Positions 1 to 7,837 are shown, numbered from the stretch's first letter. The stretch is 64,000 bases of DNA from an uncultured Eubacteriales bacterium (GCA_902795275.1 CADBKQ010000009.1:1-64000); one strand, 5' to 3'. The notes: a model not told the origin generated them from the letters alone. Translations and numbers: made by a program.

Positions 1-128
1 CAATTTCCTCATCTCTTCACCTCATCTTATCTCTTCTTTCTTCCATGCTCCTCTAACTTCCTACGCGGCTTGAGTTCATGAATTTGTTGGGGAGCAATAA
101 AAGGTGCGGTCAAACCGTTAAAAGGTGC

Positions 129-300
129 TCAGATGTACTGCCTCAGCCAATCCGGCATGGTGGGATCATCCGTTTCCCACGACGCCTCAAGGCTCTCATC
201 GGTTTCCCAGTTTTTTTCATCACCATCGAAGAACTTCTGCCGATGGCACTTATACTTGTAAACCGTATTCCCCTCAAGGCGGTAAGGGCAACACTCCCAG
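129..300 (-). pseudogene. C-terminal fragment of an unidentified acidic protein
   Basis: On the minus strand the reading frame from about 300 down to a stop at 129 encodes some 55 residues that look like genuine protein: a Cys-Cys-Pro start, a basic patch (YKYKCHRQ), then a strongly acidic, Trp-rich tail ending in PDWLRQYI. Upstream of about 300 the same frame only mirrors the recombinase on the other strand, so the gene has lost its 5' part at that junction. I do not recognise the family. The composition resembles small accessory proteins of integrative elements, but this is a guess. It lies tail-out from the recombinase remnant and is probably non-functional. Confidence 0.4.
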
Positions 301-1107
301 GAGGCGATCATCCCCAAGGAGCAATGGGACAGGGTACAGGAATTGCGGAAGCAGCGGCACCGCACCATTCAGCGGGCGGAACAGGAAGGGTTCTTCACCA
401 GTCTCCTTGTATGTACCGACTGCGGAAGCAGGATGCACTTCTGCACATGCAAGAGCTATGAAGGCAAGCAGGATCACTATATCTGCTCCAAGTACAAAGC
501 TGGCCGCAAAGAATGCACCGCGCATTACATCCGGGAACATGTGCTGCGGGACATCGTGCTGGAACGCATACGCGCCGTGACCGCCTATGTTCGGGAAGAC
601 GCGAAAGGCTTCCAGCAAGAATGGATGCAATCCACCCGTGATGCCCAGGCCAAGAGCATTCAGCAGGATCAAAAGCAGCTGGCTCAAGCCAAGAAAAGAC
701 TGGCCGATGTGGACAAACTGATGACCCGGCTGTACGAAGATCACGTGCTCGGTTCTCTGCCAGAGGAACGCTACCAGAAGATGACGGCGGAATACGAAGC
801 GGAGCAGGAAAGCCTGCGGACAGAAATCGAAGTCCTGGAGGAATTGATTGCATCCCAGCAGGAGGCCACCGATAACTATGACCGTTTCGCCGCGCTGGTG
901 GAAAAGTACGTGGACATTCCCGTGCTGACGCCCACCATCGTGAACGAGTTCATCAAGAAGCTCCTCGTCTACGCGCCGGATAAGTCCAGCGGCAAACGGA
1001 AGCAGGAAATCAAGATCATCTTCAATTTCGTTGGCCAGGTGGACATTCCCATCCTGACCGCTCTAATTCTATTGGAAGGAACAGCCCAAAACAGGAAAAC
1101 TGCGTAG
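298..1107 (+). pseudogene. truncated large serine recombinase (C-terminal part only)
   Basis: The product begins in the recombinase domain tail ([17 protein letters not shown]) and continues into the recombinase zinc-ribbon (CTDCGSRMHFCTC, then YICSKYKAGRKEC) and a long coiled coil of about 100 residues, ending in the C-terminal region common in site-specific recombinases of Firmicutes conjugative elements. The N-terminal resolvase domain with the catalytic serine is absent: the frame meets a stop at 283-285, and on the other strand this is where another gene fragment begins. A TTG at 343 is the first possible start but has no good ribosome site. The protein cannot catalyse recombination. It is best read as debris from an excised or deleted element beside the rpsI 3' end. 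Confidence 0.8.
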
Positions 1108-1124
1108 CCGATTGGCTACGCAGT
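1099..1124 (-). terminator. rho-independent terminator of rplM-rpsI
   Basis: A perfect 11-bp stem (ACTGCGTAGCC with its complement) closes a GATT loop. On the minus strand it is followed by TTTTCCTGTTTT, so it suits the rplM-rpsI transcript better than the plus strand, where no T-run follows. It overlaps the stop codon of the recombinase remnant, so the element remnant reaches right into the terminator of the ribosomal protein operon. Confidence 0.7.
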
Positions 1125-1188
1125 CTTCCCAAGAGAATATGTTCCATATGACCATAAACTCTTGTAGTTCCAGGGTTTGTTGGTACTT

Positions 1189-1578
1189 TTAACGTTTGGA
1201 GAACTGGGGTGCGCGCCGCGCCGCTTTGAGGCCGTACTTCTTACGTTCCTTCATACGGGGGTCGCGGGTGAGGAAACCGGCCTTTTTCAGGGCAGCCCGC
1301 AGTTCGGGGTTGACCTTGCACAGGGCGCGGCTGATGCCGTGACGGATGGCGCCGGCCTGACCGGTGAGCCCGCCGCCGTGAACGTTGACCAGCACGTCGA
1401 AGCTGCCGCCGACGTTGACCAGGTTCATGGGCTGACGAACGGTCATCTTCAGGGTTTCCAGACCGAAATAATCGTCGATATCGCGCTTGTTAATCAAAAC
1501 TTTGCCTTCACCGGGCACGAGACGCACACGGGCGACCGCGGACTTCCGACGGCCAACGGCGTTGAAATCATTTGCCAT
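1189..1578 (-). CDS. rpsI: 30S ribosomal protein S9
   Basis: A 129-residue protein with the S9 signature: [12 protein letters not shown] at the N-terminus, the RQPM and [19 protein letters not shown] core, and the invariant C-terminal tail PQFSKR whose last Arg reaches the P-site tRNA. Full length for the family. The ATG is preceded by GGAAGGAG at a good distance. It follows rplM by 24 bases, the usual rplM-rpsI pair, and should share its promoter. The 3' end borders remnants of a mobile element; the rpsI 3' end is a known integration site for some integrative elements of Firmicutes. Confidence 0.97.
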   Translation of the reverse strand: MANDFNAVGRRKSAVARVRLVPGEGKVLINKRDIDDYFGLETLKMTVRQPMNLVNVGGSFDVLVNVHGGGLTGQAGAIRHGISRALCKVNPELRAALKKAGFLTRDPRMKERKKYGLKAARRAPQFSKR

Positions 1579-1602
1579 GATCGTTTACTCCTTCCGCTTC
1601 GC

Positions 1603-2022
1603 TTACTTGATGAGTTCCAGCTTTTCGGGCTTCTGCGCGGCCTGTTCGTGTTCGGGGCCGGCATAGATGCGCAGTTTGGAGGCCATCTGACGGCCCAGGG
1701 GGCCCTTGGGCAGCATACCCACGATGGCGTGGCGCACCGCGAATTCAGCCTTTTCAGCAATCAGCTTGCGGTACTTGGTTTCTTTGAGGCCACCGGCATA
1801 ACCGGAGTGATGGTAATAAATCTTCTGATCCAGCTTTTTGCCGGTCAAAACGATCTTGGAAGCGTTCACGATGATCACGTGATCGCCGGTATCCACATGG
1901 GGAGTATAGATGGGCTTGTTCTTGCCGCGCAGGATATTGGCCACCTGGCTGGCGAGACGACCAAGCACCATGCCGTCTGCATCAACGACATACCACTTGC
2001 GCTTTCCTCCTCGAAATATCAG
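1603..2022 (-). CDS. rplM: 50S ribosomal protein L13 (start codon uncertain)
   Basis: The L13 core is intact from [19 protein letters not shown] (near 2001) through [43 protein letters not shown] and [18 protein letters not shown]. Before RKW, where the family has some 12 residues beginning with Met, there is no in-frame ATG, GTG or TTG downstream of the promoter at 2114-2142. A strong AGGAGG at 2005-2011 lies inside the frame, not before a start. The boundary given here assumes a CTG at 2020-2022 and is only a placeholder. The next in-frame ATG (GMVLG) would delete the conserved N-terminal strand. A non-canonical start, or an error or rearrangement in the 5' end, are the options. Confidence 0.85.
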   Translation of the reverse strand: MIFRGGKRKWYVVDADGMVLGRLASQVANILRGKNKPIYTPHVDTGDHVIIVNASKIVLTGKKLDQKIYYHHSGYAGGLKETKYRKLIAEKAEFAVRHAIVGMLPKGPLGRQMASKLRIYAGPEHEQAAQKPEKLELIK

Positions 2023-2113
2023 GTAAACATGGGGTTGCCTTTGCGTGATGGTCGCACGTTCGGGCGGTGTACAATAGCACCCGGGGCTAGCGGAGTCTAT
2101 TGATGCAACTGAT

Positions 2114-2142
2114 AGTATACGAAATATTTCGATATTTGTCAA
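2114..2142 (-). promoter_or_regulatory. sigma-A promoter of rplM-rpsI
   Basis: On the minus strand TTGACA (2137-2142), a 17-base spacer and TATACT (2114-2119) form a near-consensus promoter. Transcription should start near 2106, leaving a leader of about 85 bases. It rules out the longer open frame extending upstream as coding. Confidence 0.8.
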
Positions 2143-2454
2143 GGTTTTTTTCAATATTTTGTGCCAGGTTTGAAGTAAAAAAACCCAAAAACAAAAAAAG
2201 CAAAGACATGTTTGTTTCACGCTTTGCTTATTCCTTGTTATGAGTCTTCTATTCTGTTTTTCAAAGACTTTTTCGGTATGCGAATCCATAAGCTGAATTC
2301 ACGGCCTGTTTGTTCCGGGCAGTGAATTCAACTTATGTATCTTTATCCCACGCAGCTCAACGCTCAGCACAATGCAGAGCGTTCTGTACACGTATTTCAT
2401 TCCAATGGGAATGAAAGAGAAAAACTGCTGATTGCAAAGCGAAAAGAAAGGATT
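2143..2454. other. gene-free stretch upstream of rplM with stem-loops
   Basis: I see no gene here. It contains a large imperfect inverted repeat (2287-2337), a perfect 9-bp hairpin with stem TTTCATTCC (2395-2416), and a 7-bp stem AACGCTC/GAGCGTT around 2358-2382. Nearer rplM the DNA is A/T-rich. The hairpin at 2395-2416 could end transcription of the small gene at 2455, but a clear T-run is missing. Confidence 0.4.
2287..2337. repeat. 22-bp imperfect inverted repeat
   Basis: Arms 2287-2308 and 2316-2337 (core TGAATTCAC / GTGAATTCA) pair with three mismatches around a 7-base loop. There is no adjacent T-run on either strand, so it is not an obvious terminator. It could be a protein-binding palindrome or the remnant of a small mobile repeat. 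Confidence 0.55.
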
Positions 2455-2736
2455 TTATTCTTCCTTATCTTCCTTGCCTTCTTCGATTTCTTTGATCGTA
2501 TCTTCTGATTCCGCATCAACAGTTTCTTCTGTCTTATCGCGCTTCTTCTGCAATTCGATCATATATCCCTGGTCATCGACCGAAGCTTGCTGCACCAATT
2601 GATCATACTGCGCGCTTCTCTTCTTCCAGTTGCCATACATAAAGACGATAGAAGCAATCAAGGCAATTACCACAATGTAATAGCCGATAGAGCTATAGAA
2701 TTTGAGGGCCTTGCTTTTTCTTTCTTTTCTTTCCAT
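2455..2736 (-). CDS. small single-pass membrane protein with coiled coil
   Basis: A 93-residue protein with a short Lys/Arg-rich N-terminus (residues 1-12), one hydrophobic helix (about 19-35, YYIVVIALIASIVFMYG) and a hydrophilic tail rich in Gln, Lys and Glu that ends in a very acidic run (EEGKEDKEE). By the positive-inside rule the tail is outside the cell. No family is recognised; the architecture resembles small divisome or envelope linker proteins, but there is no sequence motif to support a name. It is the last gene of the minus-strand group that includes the polysaccharide module, separated from the preceding gene by a strong hairpin. Confidence 0.6.
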   Translation of the reverse strand: MERKERKSKALKFYSSIGYYIVVIALIASIVFMYGNWKKRSAQYDQLVQQASVDDQGYMIELQKKRDKTEETVDAESEDTIKEIEEGKEDKEE

Positions 2737-2770
2737 GACAATATGTCTCCCGTCAGTTTAAAGACTTCAT

Positions 2771-2810
2771 ACCAGAAAGAAGAGGCATAAATATGCCTCT
2801 TCTTTCTGGT
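2771..2810 (-). terminator. perfect 18-bp hairpin, probable terminator
   Basis: Arms 2771-2788 and 2793-2810 (ACCAGAAAGAAGAGGCAT and complement) pair perfectly around AAAT. On the minus strand the 3' arm itself is T-rich (CTTCTTTCTGG) but there is no long T-run after it. It lies between two minus-strand genes and probably ends or attenuates the upstream transcript. Confidence 0.6.
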
Positions 2811-2824
2811 TATAAGAATACTTC

Positions 2825-3457
2825 TTAAATTTGAACCAGCGCATAGGTGCCCAGGAAGGGGAAGTCCACGGTGATTTCACCGGTCAGAGGATCGAAATTT
2901 TCTGGATTCAGTGTAATGAGAACGAATTTACCAGTCTCGGGATTCATCAGAAAAATCTGAAAACCGATAAGTTGTTCAGCAGAGAGGCCTTTCAGCTGTT
3001 CATACTTCAATGTTTGTTTTGTAGGAACATCTTCTCCGTTTACAGAGTATGATTTTTTGCCGTCTTTGACCAGGCTAACCTCAGCAAAGCCACTCGCGAA
3101 ATCAGCATTTTTAAGAGTCTCAAGATCCTTGGAATTTCCTTCATTGACGGCCAGAGTCTTCAATTCTTCAACCACCGTTTCCATAGACAAAGTGGTATTA
3201 GGATCGTTGAAGTCACTAACCAGATCCTTTACTACTTCTGAAGTCCAGCTGTTATCAGGCTCTGCAATGTTAGTGGCAACAACCTGAACATCGGGTTTGG
3301 CAAGTTCAGCCTTCACCGTTTCGCTGAGATTATCCACCACGATTTCAAGGCTCACAATCTCAGCCTTCAGTTCATTGATGCTTCCGTTCGCCAGAGCAGG
3401 GAACGCCATGGAGCAGATCAGGGCAACGGCACCAATCAGGGCAATGAGCTTTTTCAT
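2825..3457 (-). CDS. secreted protein of unknown function
   Basis: A 210-residue protein with a clean signal peptide (MKKLIALIGAVALICSMAFPALA, cleavage after ALA) and no lipobox. The mature part starts with a short coiled coil (NELKAEIVSLEIVVDNLSE) followed by an alpha/beta region ending in DFPFLGTYALVQI, a pattern seen in small secreted proteins of gut Clostridia. No catalytic motif is visible. The ATG is set by AGGAGGAAGACAAAA. It lies just downstream of the LCP gene on the same strand, so an envelope role is likely but inferred only from position. Confidence 0.7.
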   Translation of the reverse strand: MKKLIALIGAVALICSMAFPALANGSINELKAEIVSLEIVVDNLSETVKAELAKPDVQVVATNIAEPDNSWTSEVVKDLVSDFNDPNTTLSMETVVEELKTLAVNEGNSKDLETLKNADFASGFAEVSLVKDGKKSYSVNGEDVPTKQTLKYEQLKGLSAEQLIGFQIFLMNPETGKFVLITLNPENFDPLTGEITVDFPFLGTYALVQI

Positions 3458-3521
3458 TTTTGTCTTCCTCCTACTAATGTAGTATTGAGATCTATATCAA
3501 CCCTTGCAGGTTAATATCCGT

Positions 3522-4592
3522 TTATTGTCTGATGTAGAAAATTTCAATTACTTTGGCAAGCAACGACGTTTCATCCGGATAGAATTCGTCATGGTACTTG
3601 CCTGCAACCTGTTTACCGTCAGGGATATAATAATCTCTGTTGGAAAAGGTTGTATTCTTCATGATGCGTGTCAGCTCCAGGTATCGGTTTCGAGCGATGT
3701 TGGTCTGAACATTCTGTTCTGCCGTCTGCAAATTTTTCCAGAATTCCTCAGGCTGATTGATCAGCATCGATCTGACCTGGTTCATCGCTCCGATAATATA
3801 GGCCTGCTGACGCTGCATACGGCCTACGTTGGAGAAGTATTCCGTCTTATCGCGGTGACGCACGAACAATTCCAAATTGGAAACGTCAATCGTCACATGC
3901 GCGCCTTCTGAATAGATGGGGTCGATTTCCGCCAGATCAGCGTTGGGAACCGTTACATCCACCGGGCCGATCATGTTGCCGATGATTTCCATGGATGCTC
4001 GGTTACTGATCACATAATCCGTGACGGGAATCCCGTAGAGAAGGAGCGATACGGCCTCGCAAAGCCCATCACAGCTTGCCTTGCCGCCGTCGCCGTACGT
4101 ATAGGCATAGCCAAGATGATCCACATACAAGCCGCTTTTTTTACCGCTCATCGAATACCGGCGGATTTCGGTCATCGTATCGCGGCTTAAGGCGATGACC
4201 GTCATCTTGCGATGAAGCTCGTCAAGCACGATGAGGGAAATGCTGTCAGCCCGGGGAGCCAGTGTATACTTCGCAGTCTGAACCAGGGGCGTATCGGAGT
4301 CAACACCGGCGTACAGGATGGTGGTGATCCGGTTATTATAACTGTAGTTTTGCCCTTGGAACGTGATATTCCGGTATCCCGTTCCGACGTTCACAGATTT
4401 CTTTGCCGTGATGGCCGTCTGGGACAGCCGCTGATTCTCCGTCACCAGCCAAGCGGCAGTTCCAATCGCCACCACGGCCAGGATCAGAAGGAATGGAATG
4501 AAACGTTTCCATCTCCTGAACCTGCTTCCGAATCGGGATGACATTTCTGTTGAATAATGGTCAAATCCTTTATTGCGATGATTGCTGCTCAT
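3522..4592 (-). CDS. LytR-CpsA-Psr (LCP) family wall polymer ligase
   Basis: A 356-residue protein with a cytoplasmic N-terminus, one membrane helix (about 32-52, FIPFLLILAVVAIGTAAWL) and an extracellular LCP domain (about 85-255). The conserved positions are visible: RADSISLIVLD, ALSRDTMTEI and the Arg-rich FVRHRDKTE, which in the family bind the polyprenyl pyrophosphate head group. LCP enzymes attach capsule or teichoic acid-like polymers to peptidoglycan. It overlaps the kinase gene by ATGA and closes the polysaccharide control operon, where it would anchor the product. Confidence 0.88.
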   Translation of the reverse strand: MSSNHRNKGFDHYSTEMSSRFGSRFRRWKRFIPFLLILAVVAIGTAAWLVTENQRLSQTAITAKKSVNVGTGYRNITFQGQNYSYNNRITTILYAGVDSDTPLVQTAKYTLAPRADSISLIVLDELHRKMTVIALSRDTMTEIRRYSMSGKKSGLYVDHLGYAYTYGDGGKASCDGLCEAVSLLLYGIPVTDYVISNRASMEIIGNMIGPVDVTVPNADLAEIDPIYSEGAHVTIDVSNLELFVRHRDKTEYFSNVGRMQRQQAYIIGAMNQVRSMLINQPEEFWKNLQTAEQNVQTNIARNRYLELTRIMKNTTFSNRDYYIPDGKQVAGKYHDEFYPDETSLLAKVIEIFYIRQ

Positions 4593-5413
4593 TTGTCATT
4601 GCCGGCACGTTTGTCAGCGTTTTTCTTTTTTTCGTCCTTTCGGCGTTCTCCATAGCCATACCCATAACCATAGCCGTTTTTGCCGCCATAGCCATACCCG
4701 TAACCATATCCATATCCGTAGCCATAGCCATACCCGTAACGGCTGCCCCTGGCGCCCACTTTATTGATGACAACGCCAAGGATTTTAACACCAGCGAATT
4801 CCAATTGCTGTTTGGCATGCAAAGCGCTGTTGCGTTCCGTATAACCGCATTCCACAACCAGCACCGTGCCGTCGCACTGATTCGCGATCAGCACGCCGTC
4901 AATCACAGCGTTGACCGGAGGCGTGTCTACGACTACATAATCATAAACTTCTTTCAGGTTCTTCAGCATCAGGCTGAATAATTCGCCGGAGAACAGCTCG
5001 CTGGGATTGGGAGAAATACCGCCGGTGAAAATCATATCCAGATACGGATCTTCTGTTCCGTAGATGATATCCTGTAAGTATGCTTTCCCGCAAAGGAACT
5101 CAGACAGTCCTTCCCCATCTTTCATAATATTATAGCGCCGCATGAGCTGGCTGTTCCTGATATCGCAGTCCACAAACACCGTTCTTTTCCCCAGCGCAGC
5201 AAAGCTCTTTGCCAGCCGGAATGAAAGGGAAGATTTGCCTTCGTTCATGGCGGAGCTGGTGACAGCCACCACTTTGATATCATAACCGCTCAGCTGAATA
5301 TTGCCGCGGAGACTGTTGATGGATTCATTCACCTGGAACGGGAGTGCAGGGATCGTCATTTTGGCAACCCTTTTCTCCGGATATCTGAACTCGTTATTCT
5401 TTATGTTCTCCAT
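4589..5413 (-). CDS. capsular BY-kinase (CpsD/CapB/YwqD family)
   Basis: A 274-residue cytoplasmic tyrosine kinase with the BY-kinase motifs: Walker A variant SSAMNEGKSSLSFRLA, Walker A' FVDCDIRNSQLM and Walker B VVVDTPP. The start chosen gives MENIKNNEFRY, near the family length, and overlaps the Wzz-like gene by 20 bases, as is usual for this kinase and its transmembrane activator. The C-terminal tyrosine cluster, the autophosphorylation tail, is built as (Tyr-Gly) repeats: nine and then four Tyr, followed by a Lys/Asp-rich end. The kinase and phosphatase cycle controls polymer length and export. Confidence 0.9.
   Translation of the reverse strand: MENIKNNEFRYPEKRVAKMTIPALPFQVNESINSLRGNIQLSGYDIKVVAVTSSAMNEGKSSLSFRLAKSFAALGKRTVFVDCDIRNSQLMRRYNIMKDGEGLSEFLCGKAYLQDIIYGTEDPYLDMIFTGGISPNPSELFSGELFSLMLKNLKEVYDYVVVDTPPVNAVIDGVLIANQCDGTVLVVECGYTERNSALHAKQQLEFAGVKILGVVINKVGARGSRYGYGYGYGYGYGYGYGYGGKNGYGYGYGYGERRKDEKKKNADKRAGNDK
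4649..4738 (-). repeat. in-frame hexanucleotide repeat encoding a Gly-Tyr tail
   Basis: Tandem six-base units (plus-strand pattern like CCATAG or CCGTAA) encode two Gly-Tyr runs of nine and four tyrosines split by Gly-Lys-Asn-Gly. The units alternate TAT and TAC, so the array is degenerate, but its tandem nature makes length change by slippage likely, in steps of one phosphorylatable tyrosine. Confidence 0.85.
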
Positions 5414-6170
5414 GATTGCTCCGTTCATTCTCCTCATAATACGGCACAGCAGACAGCACCGGCAGCTGCAGATACTTTTCCACGTCTTCTTCCGTCTTGA
5501 TGGTAACATCCATCAGCATCCGCAAAATGAGATAACCCGCGGCGGCTACAAAACCGATTACAGCCCCAATGGCGAATGATTTTGTGATGGAGGACGTCAC
5601 ATCGCGCACCGATTCAGCGGTGGAATAGTCGATTACGGAAGGCTGGTTCGCGCCAACGACCTGGTAGATCTGGTCAATGCTGACCAAAAGCAAATCGTTG
5701 GCAATGTCGCGGCTGAGAGCAAGATCCCCGGTTGTTACTTCGGTATGAATGATATGCGTCCCGGTGGGATTGGATACACTGATCAGCTTGGCCAATCCTC
5801 TGTAATCTACGTTCAGTCCCAGATTACTGATGACTTTATTCAGCACGCCACGGCTCTTGATGATGTTCAGATAGTCATTGGCAAGCGATGAACCGATCTG
5901 TAAATCAGACAGGGAAATCACGGAATCGGTGCTGGTAATATACATTTCCGTGCTCGCCGTGTACTGGGGCTTTACGAAGTTCAGGTGATACAGCCCCATA
6001 AGGGCTGCGCCGATCAATGTACACAGCACCAGTGCTTTCCAATGATATACCAGCAAAAAGAACAATTCCACCAGATCAATTTCCATGGCATTGTCTGTAT
6101 TGCTGCTTTGTGCTCTCGGGCTGATGGAGGTATTCCTGTTCAGCTCCAGCGATTTCTTCTCTTGCTCCAT
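5394..6170 (-). CDS. Wzz-like polysaccharide chain-length/kinase activator protein (CapA/YveK type)
   Basis: A 258-residue protein with two membrane helices (about 42-62 and 205-225) flanking an extracellular Wzz domain (YTASTEMYITSTDS, then ANDYLNIIKSRGVLNKVI). The cytoplasmic C-terminus (MDVTIKTEEDVEKYLQLPVLSAVPYYE) is the segment that activates the separately encoded BY-kinase in Gram-positives. Some 29 residues precede the usual N-terminus. Ribosome site GGGAAG is modest. It sits between the phosphatase and kinase genes as in cpsBCD-type operons. Confidence 0.88.
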   Translation of the reverse strand: MEQEKKSLELNRNTSISPRAQSSNTDNAMEIDLVELFFLLVYHWKALVLCTLIGAALMGLYHLNFVKPQYTASTEMYITSTDSVISLSDLQIGSSLANDYLNIIKSRGVLNKVISNLGLNVDYRGLAKLISVSNPTGTHIIHTEVTTGDLALSRDIANDLLLVSIDQIYQVVGANQPSVIDYSTAESVRDVTSSITKSFAIGAVIGFVAAAGYLILRMLMDVTIKTEEDVEKYLQLPVLSAVPYYEENERSNHGEHKE

Positions 6171-6210
6171 AAAACTTCCCGTTCTCTATGTATTCTTCTT
6201 CTTATTCTCC

Positions 6211-6921
6211 TCATGGGTTCAGAAGCAATTGGATATTGCGTTCCAGAATGCTTTCCTTCAGCCACGGATCAACTTCGGCGTCCATCCATTCCACCACTTT
6301 GCCGATGTGCGGCGGTCGAAAATCCATCCCGTGGGTATCGCTGCCCAGGAAATCCACATATCCATCCTTCAGCAGGCCGCGCCATGGATTCCTGTGAAAC
6401 AAGCCGCCTTTGATCAGCAGGGTGTCGAAATTCATTTGCAGCATCGCGCCGTCGTACCGCAGCTGCGTCAAGCGTTCCGTGTTCTCCTTCAGGCAGCGGT
6501 AACGCTCGTAATGCGCGACGATCGGATAGTAGCCGCTGGAAACCAAGCTGCGAACGGCGTTACGCAATCCGGAATAAAGCACGTCCGGGTCAAACTCCAC
6601 CAGCACATACCGCGTTCCACCCATGGTCAGCACATGGCCGGCGTCCAATTCCCGGATGAGGTCAGAATAGAAGTAGCATTCCTGGCCGGGGATCAGCCTG
6701 ATGGCCAGCCCTTCCTGCCGTATTTTTTCTTCGAGGATTCCGAGGCCGTCCGTGATTTGCGATGCATAAACCTGGTAACGCGCCGGGTGGAAATGCGGCG
6801 TCACGATCATTGCTTCCACGTGCTGACGTTCGGCTTCCCTCAGCACTGCGATCGAATCAACTACTGTTTTCGGCCCGTCGTCCACGCCGGGCAGCACATG
6901 ACAGTGCATGTCTACAATCAT
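6211..6921 (-). CDS. PHP-type protein tyrosine phosphatase (CpsB/CapC family)
   Basis: A 236-residue metal-dependent phosphatase. The PHP motifs are MHCHVLPGVDDGP at the N-terminus, TPHFHPARY, the Glu-rich GQECYF, PIVAHYERY and GSDTHGM, which together supply the metal ligands. It removes phosphate from the BY-kinase tail. The Met chosen matches the usual family start (M-D-x-H-C-H); an in-frame ATG 16 codons upstream at 6969 has no better ribosome site. First gene of the operon, about 270 bases downstream of a good promoter, with a structured leader between. Confidence 0.9.
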   Translation of the reverse strand: MIVDMHCHVLPGVDDGPKTVVDSIAVLREAERQHVEAMIVTPHFHPARYQVYASQITDGLGILEEKIRQEGLAIRLIPGQECYFYSDLIRELDAGHVLTMGGTRYVLVEFDPDVLYSGLRNAVRSLVSSGYYPIVAHYERYRCLKENTERLTQLRYDGAMLQMNFDTLLIKGGLFHRNPWRGLLKDGYVDFLGSDTHGMDFRPPHIGKVVEWMDAEVDPWLKESILERNIQLLLNP

Positions 6922-7154
6922 ATCATGTTTCCGTTTTTTCAGAATAGGCGAAACAATTGCCTTTATCATCCAGGAATGGCGGGTTGGAAGAAGCCTGTTT
7001 CATCAAAGCATGGCTCCGCCATGCGGAACAGTTCTCCTGGAAAAACCGTTTCGCAAAAACCCGTATGTGATCGGCCTTCTGTTTTCTCCGGCAATCCACC
7101 GAAAGAAAACCAAAAGCCTGTTTGACGCCGGCGCTGCAACCGCAGTGCGACGGG

Positions 7155-7184
7155 AACGGCCATTTGAACAAACAAATGCCCGTT
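7155..7184 (-). promoter_or_regulatory. leader stem-loop of the polysaccharide operon
   Basis: Arms 7155-7166 and 7173-7184 form a 12-bp stem with one mismatch and a 6-base loop, starting a few bases after the predicted transcription start. No T-run follows, so it is not a terminator. A second small hairpin (GCATGGC with complement, near 7005-7021) lies further down the leader. It may be an mRNA-stability or regulatory structure; no known riboswitch is recognised. Confidence 0.45.
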
Positions 7185-7196
7185 ACCTACCACCGT

Positions 7197-7225
7197 ATTT
7201 TAACACAATGTTAACGAAATGTCTA
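7197..7225 (-). promoter_or_regulatory. sigma-A promoter of the polysaccharide control operon
   Basis: On the minus strand TAGACA (7220-7225), 17 bases, TAAAAT (7197-7202); each hexamer matches consensus at five of six positions. It would start transcription near 7190 and give an untranslated leader of about 220-270 bases before the phosphatase gene. Confidence 0.65.
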
Positions 7226-7412
7226 TCCCTTTACACGATAGAAAGAGAAAAAACAAGCACTTTTTTCTCACATGCTTAATTTTTCTTTTCCCAATGAGTT
7301 TTTCTCTGCCTGTTTCTATTTTACATTTATATGTAAATAATTAACTTTTGCATTTCCCTCTGCCTTCTATCATTTGGTAAAACAATCAGATTTCAAACAG
7401 ACTGTTTTCCCA
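7226..7412. other. AT-rich spacer without a gene
   Basis: No coding region is seen between the polysaccharide promoter and the tmRNA terminator. The DNA is distinctly AT-rich compared with its surroundings and holds a small palindrome TTTACAT-TTAT-ATGTAAA at about 7320-7337, a possible regulator site upstream of the promoter. Confidence 0.4.
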
Positions 7413-7469
7413 CAAAAAACGAACCCGCCGTCAGGATGTCATGGGTTCGCATACCATCCCGGCGGCGGG
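7413..7469 (-). terminator. rho-independent terminator of ssrA
   Basis: Arms 7424-7438 and 7455-7469 (CCCGCCGTCAGGATG and partner) give a 15-bp stem with two non-Watson-Crick positions. On the minus strand the stem is followed by TTCGTTTTTTG. It lies 16 bases after the tmRNA 3' end. Confidence 0.8.
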
Positions 7470-7484
7470 GCGTTTGTTGAAAAA

Positions 7485-7829
7485 TGGAGGTGAGGAGAAT
7501 CGAACTCCTGTCCGAAGATTCAGCTGCATGGTTTTCTCCGAGCGCAGGCAGGGTTTTGACATTCCCTCTCCCGCACGCCCTCTGCCGGGCTGGCGGGTTC
7601 AGTAGCCTCTTGAGCCGGGGCAGGCCGAGGCCCTCCTGCCCCCGTTCCCTACATCAATGACGCCGGTGGGCTGAGCCGTAGGCGCTCAGTGTCGACGCGC
7701 CGCCATATCAGGCAGCGAAAGCGTACTGAGTATTGTCAGTTAATTTTAATTTCCCCGTTTTAACGCGGCCAGGGTCCGCGGCTCGCTTACCATACCTCCG
7801 ACGATCCCCGTCGAAACCAGTGCACCCCC
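7485..7829 (-). ncRNA. ssrA: transfer-messenger RNA (tmRNA)
   Basis: About 345 bases. The 5' end (GGGGGTGCACTGGTTTCGACGG) and the 3' end (AGTTCGATTCTCCTCACCTCCA) pair as the tRNA-like acceptor and T-arm; the CCA is not followed by other coding sequence. The tag reading frame ends at 7708 and reads D-N-T-Q-Y-A-F-A-A (preceded by an ACT codon, which may be the resume codon) before TGA, the hydrophobic -AA end being the degradation signal. It rescues stalled ribosomes together with SmpB, encoded immediately upstream on the same strand. No promoter of its own is visible; a heptamer array fills that space. Confidence 0.95.
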
Positions 7830-7837
7830 GTGGATAA

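Noticed and set aside
3..44. Pyrimidine-rich stretch that might be an arm of a fourth heptamer family
   Set aside because: Units such as CTCATCT recur but do not hold a 7-base phase, and any partner arm would lie outside the window.
2023..2289. Longer rplM reading frame starting at 2289
   Set aside because: It runs through a consensus promoter and adds some 80 residues unlike L13, so it is not coding.
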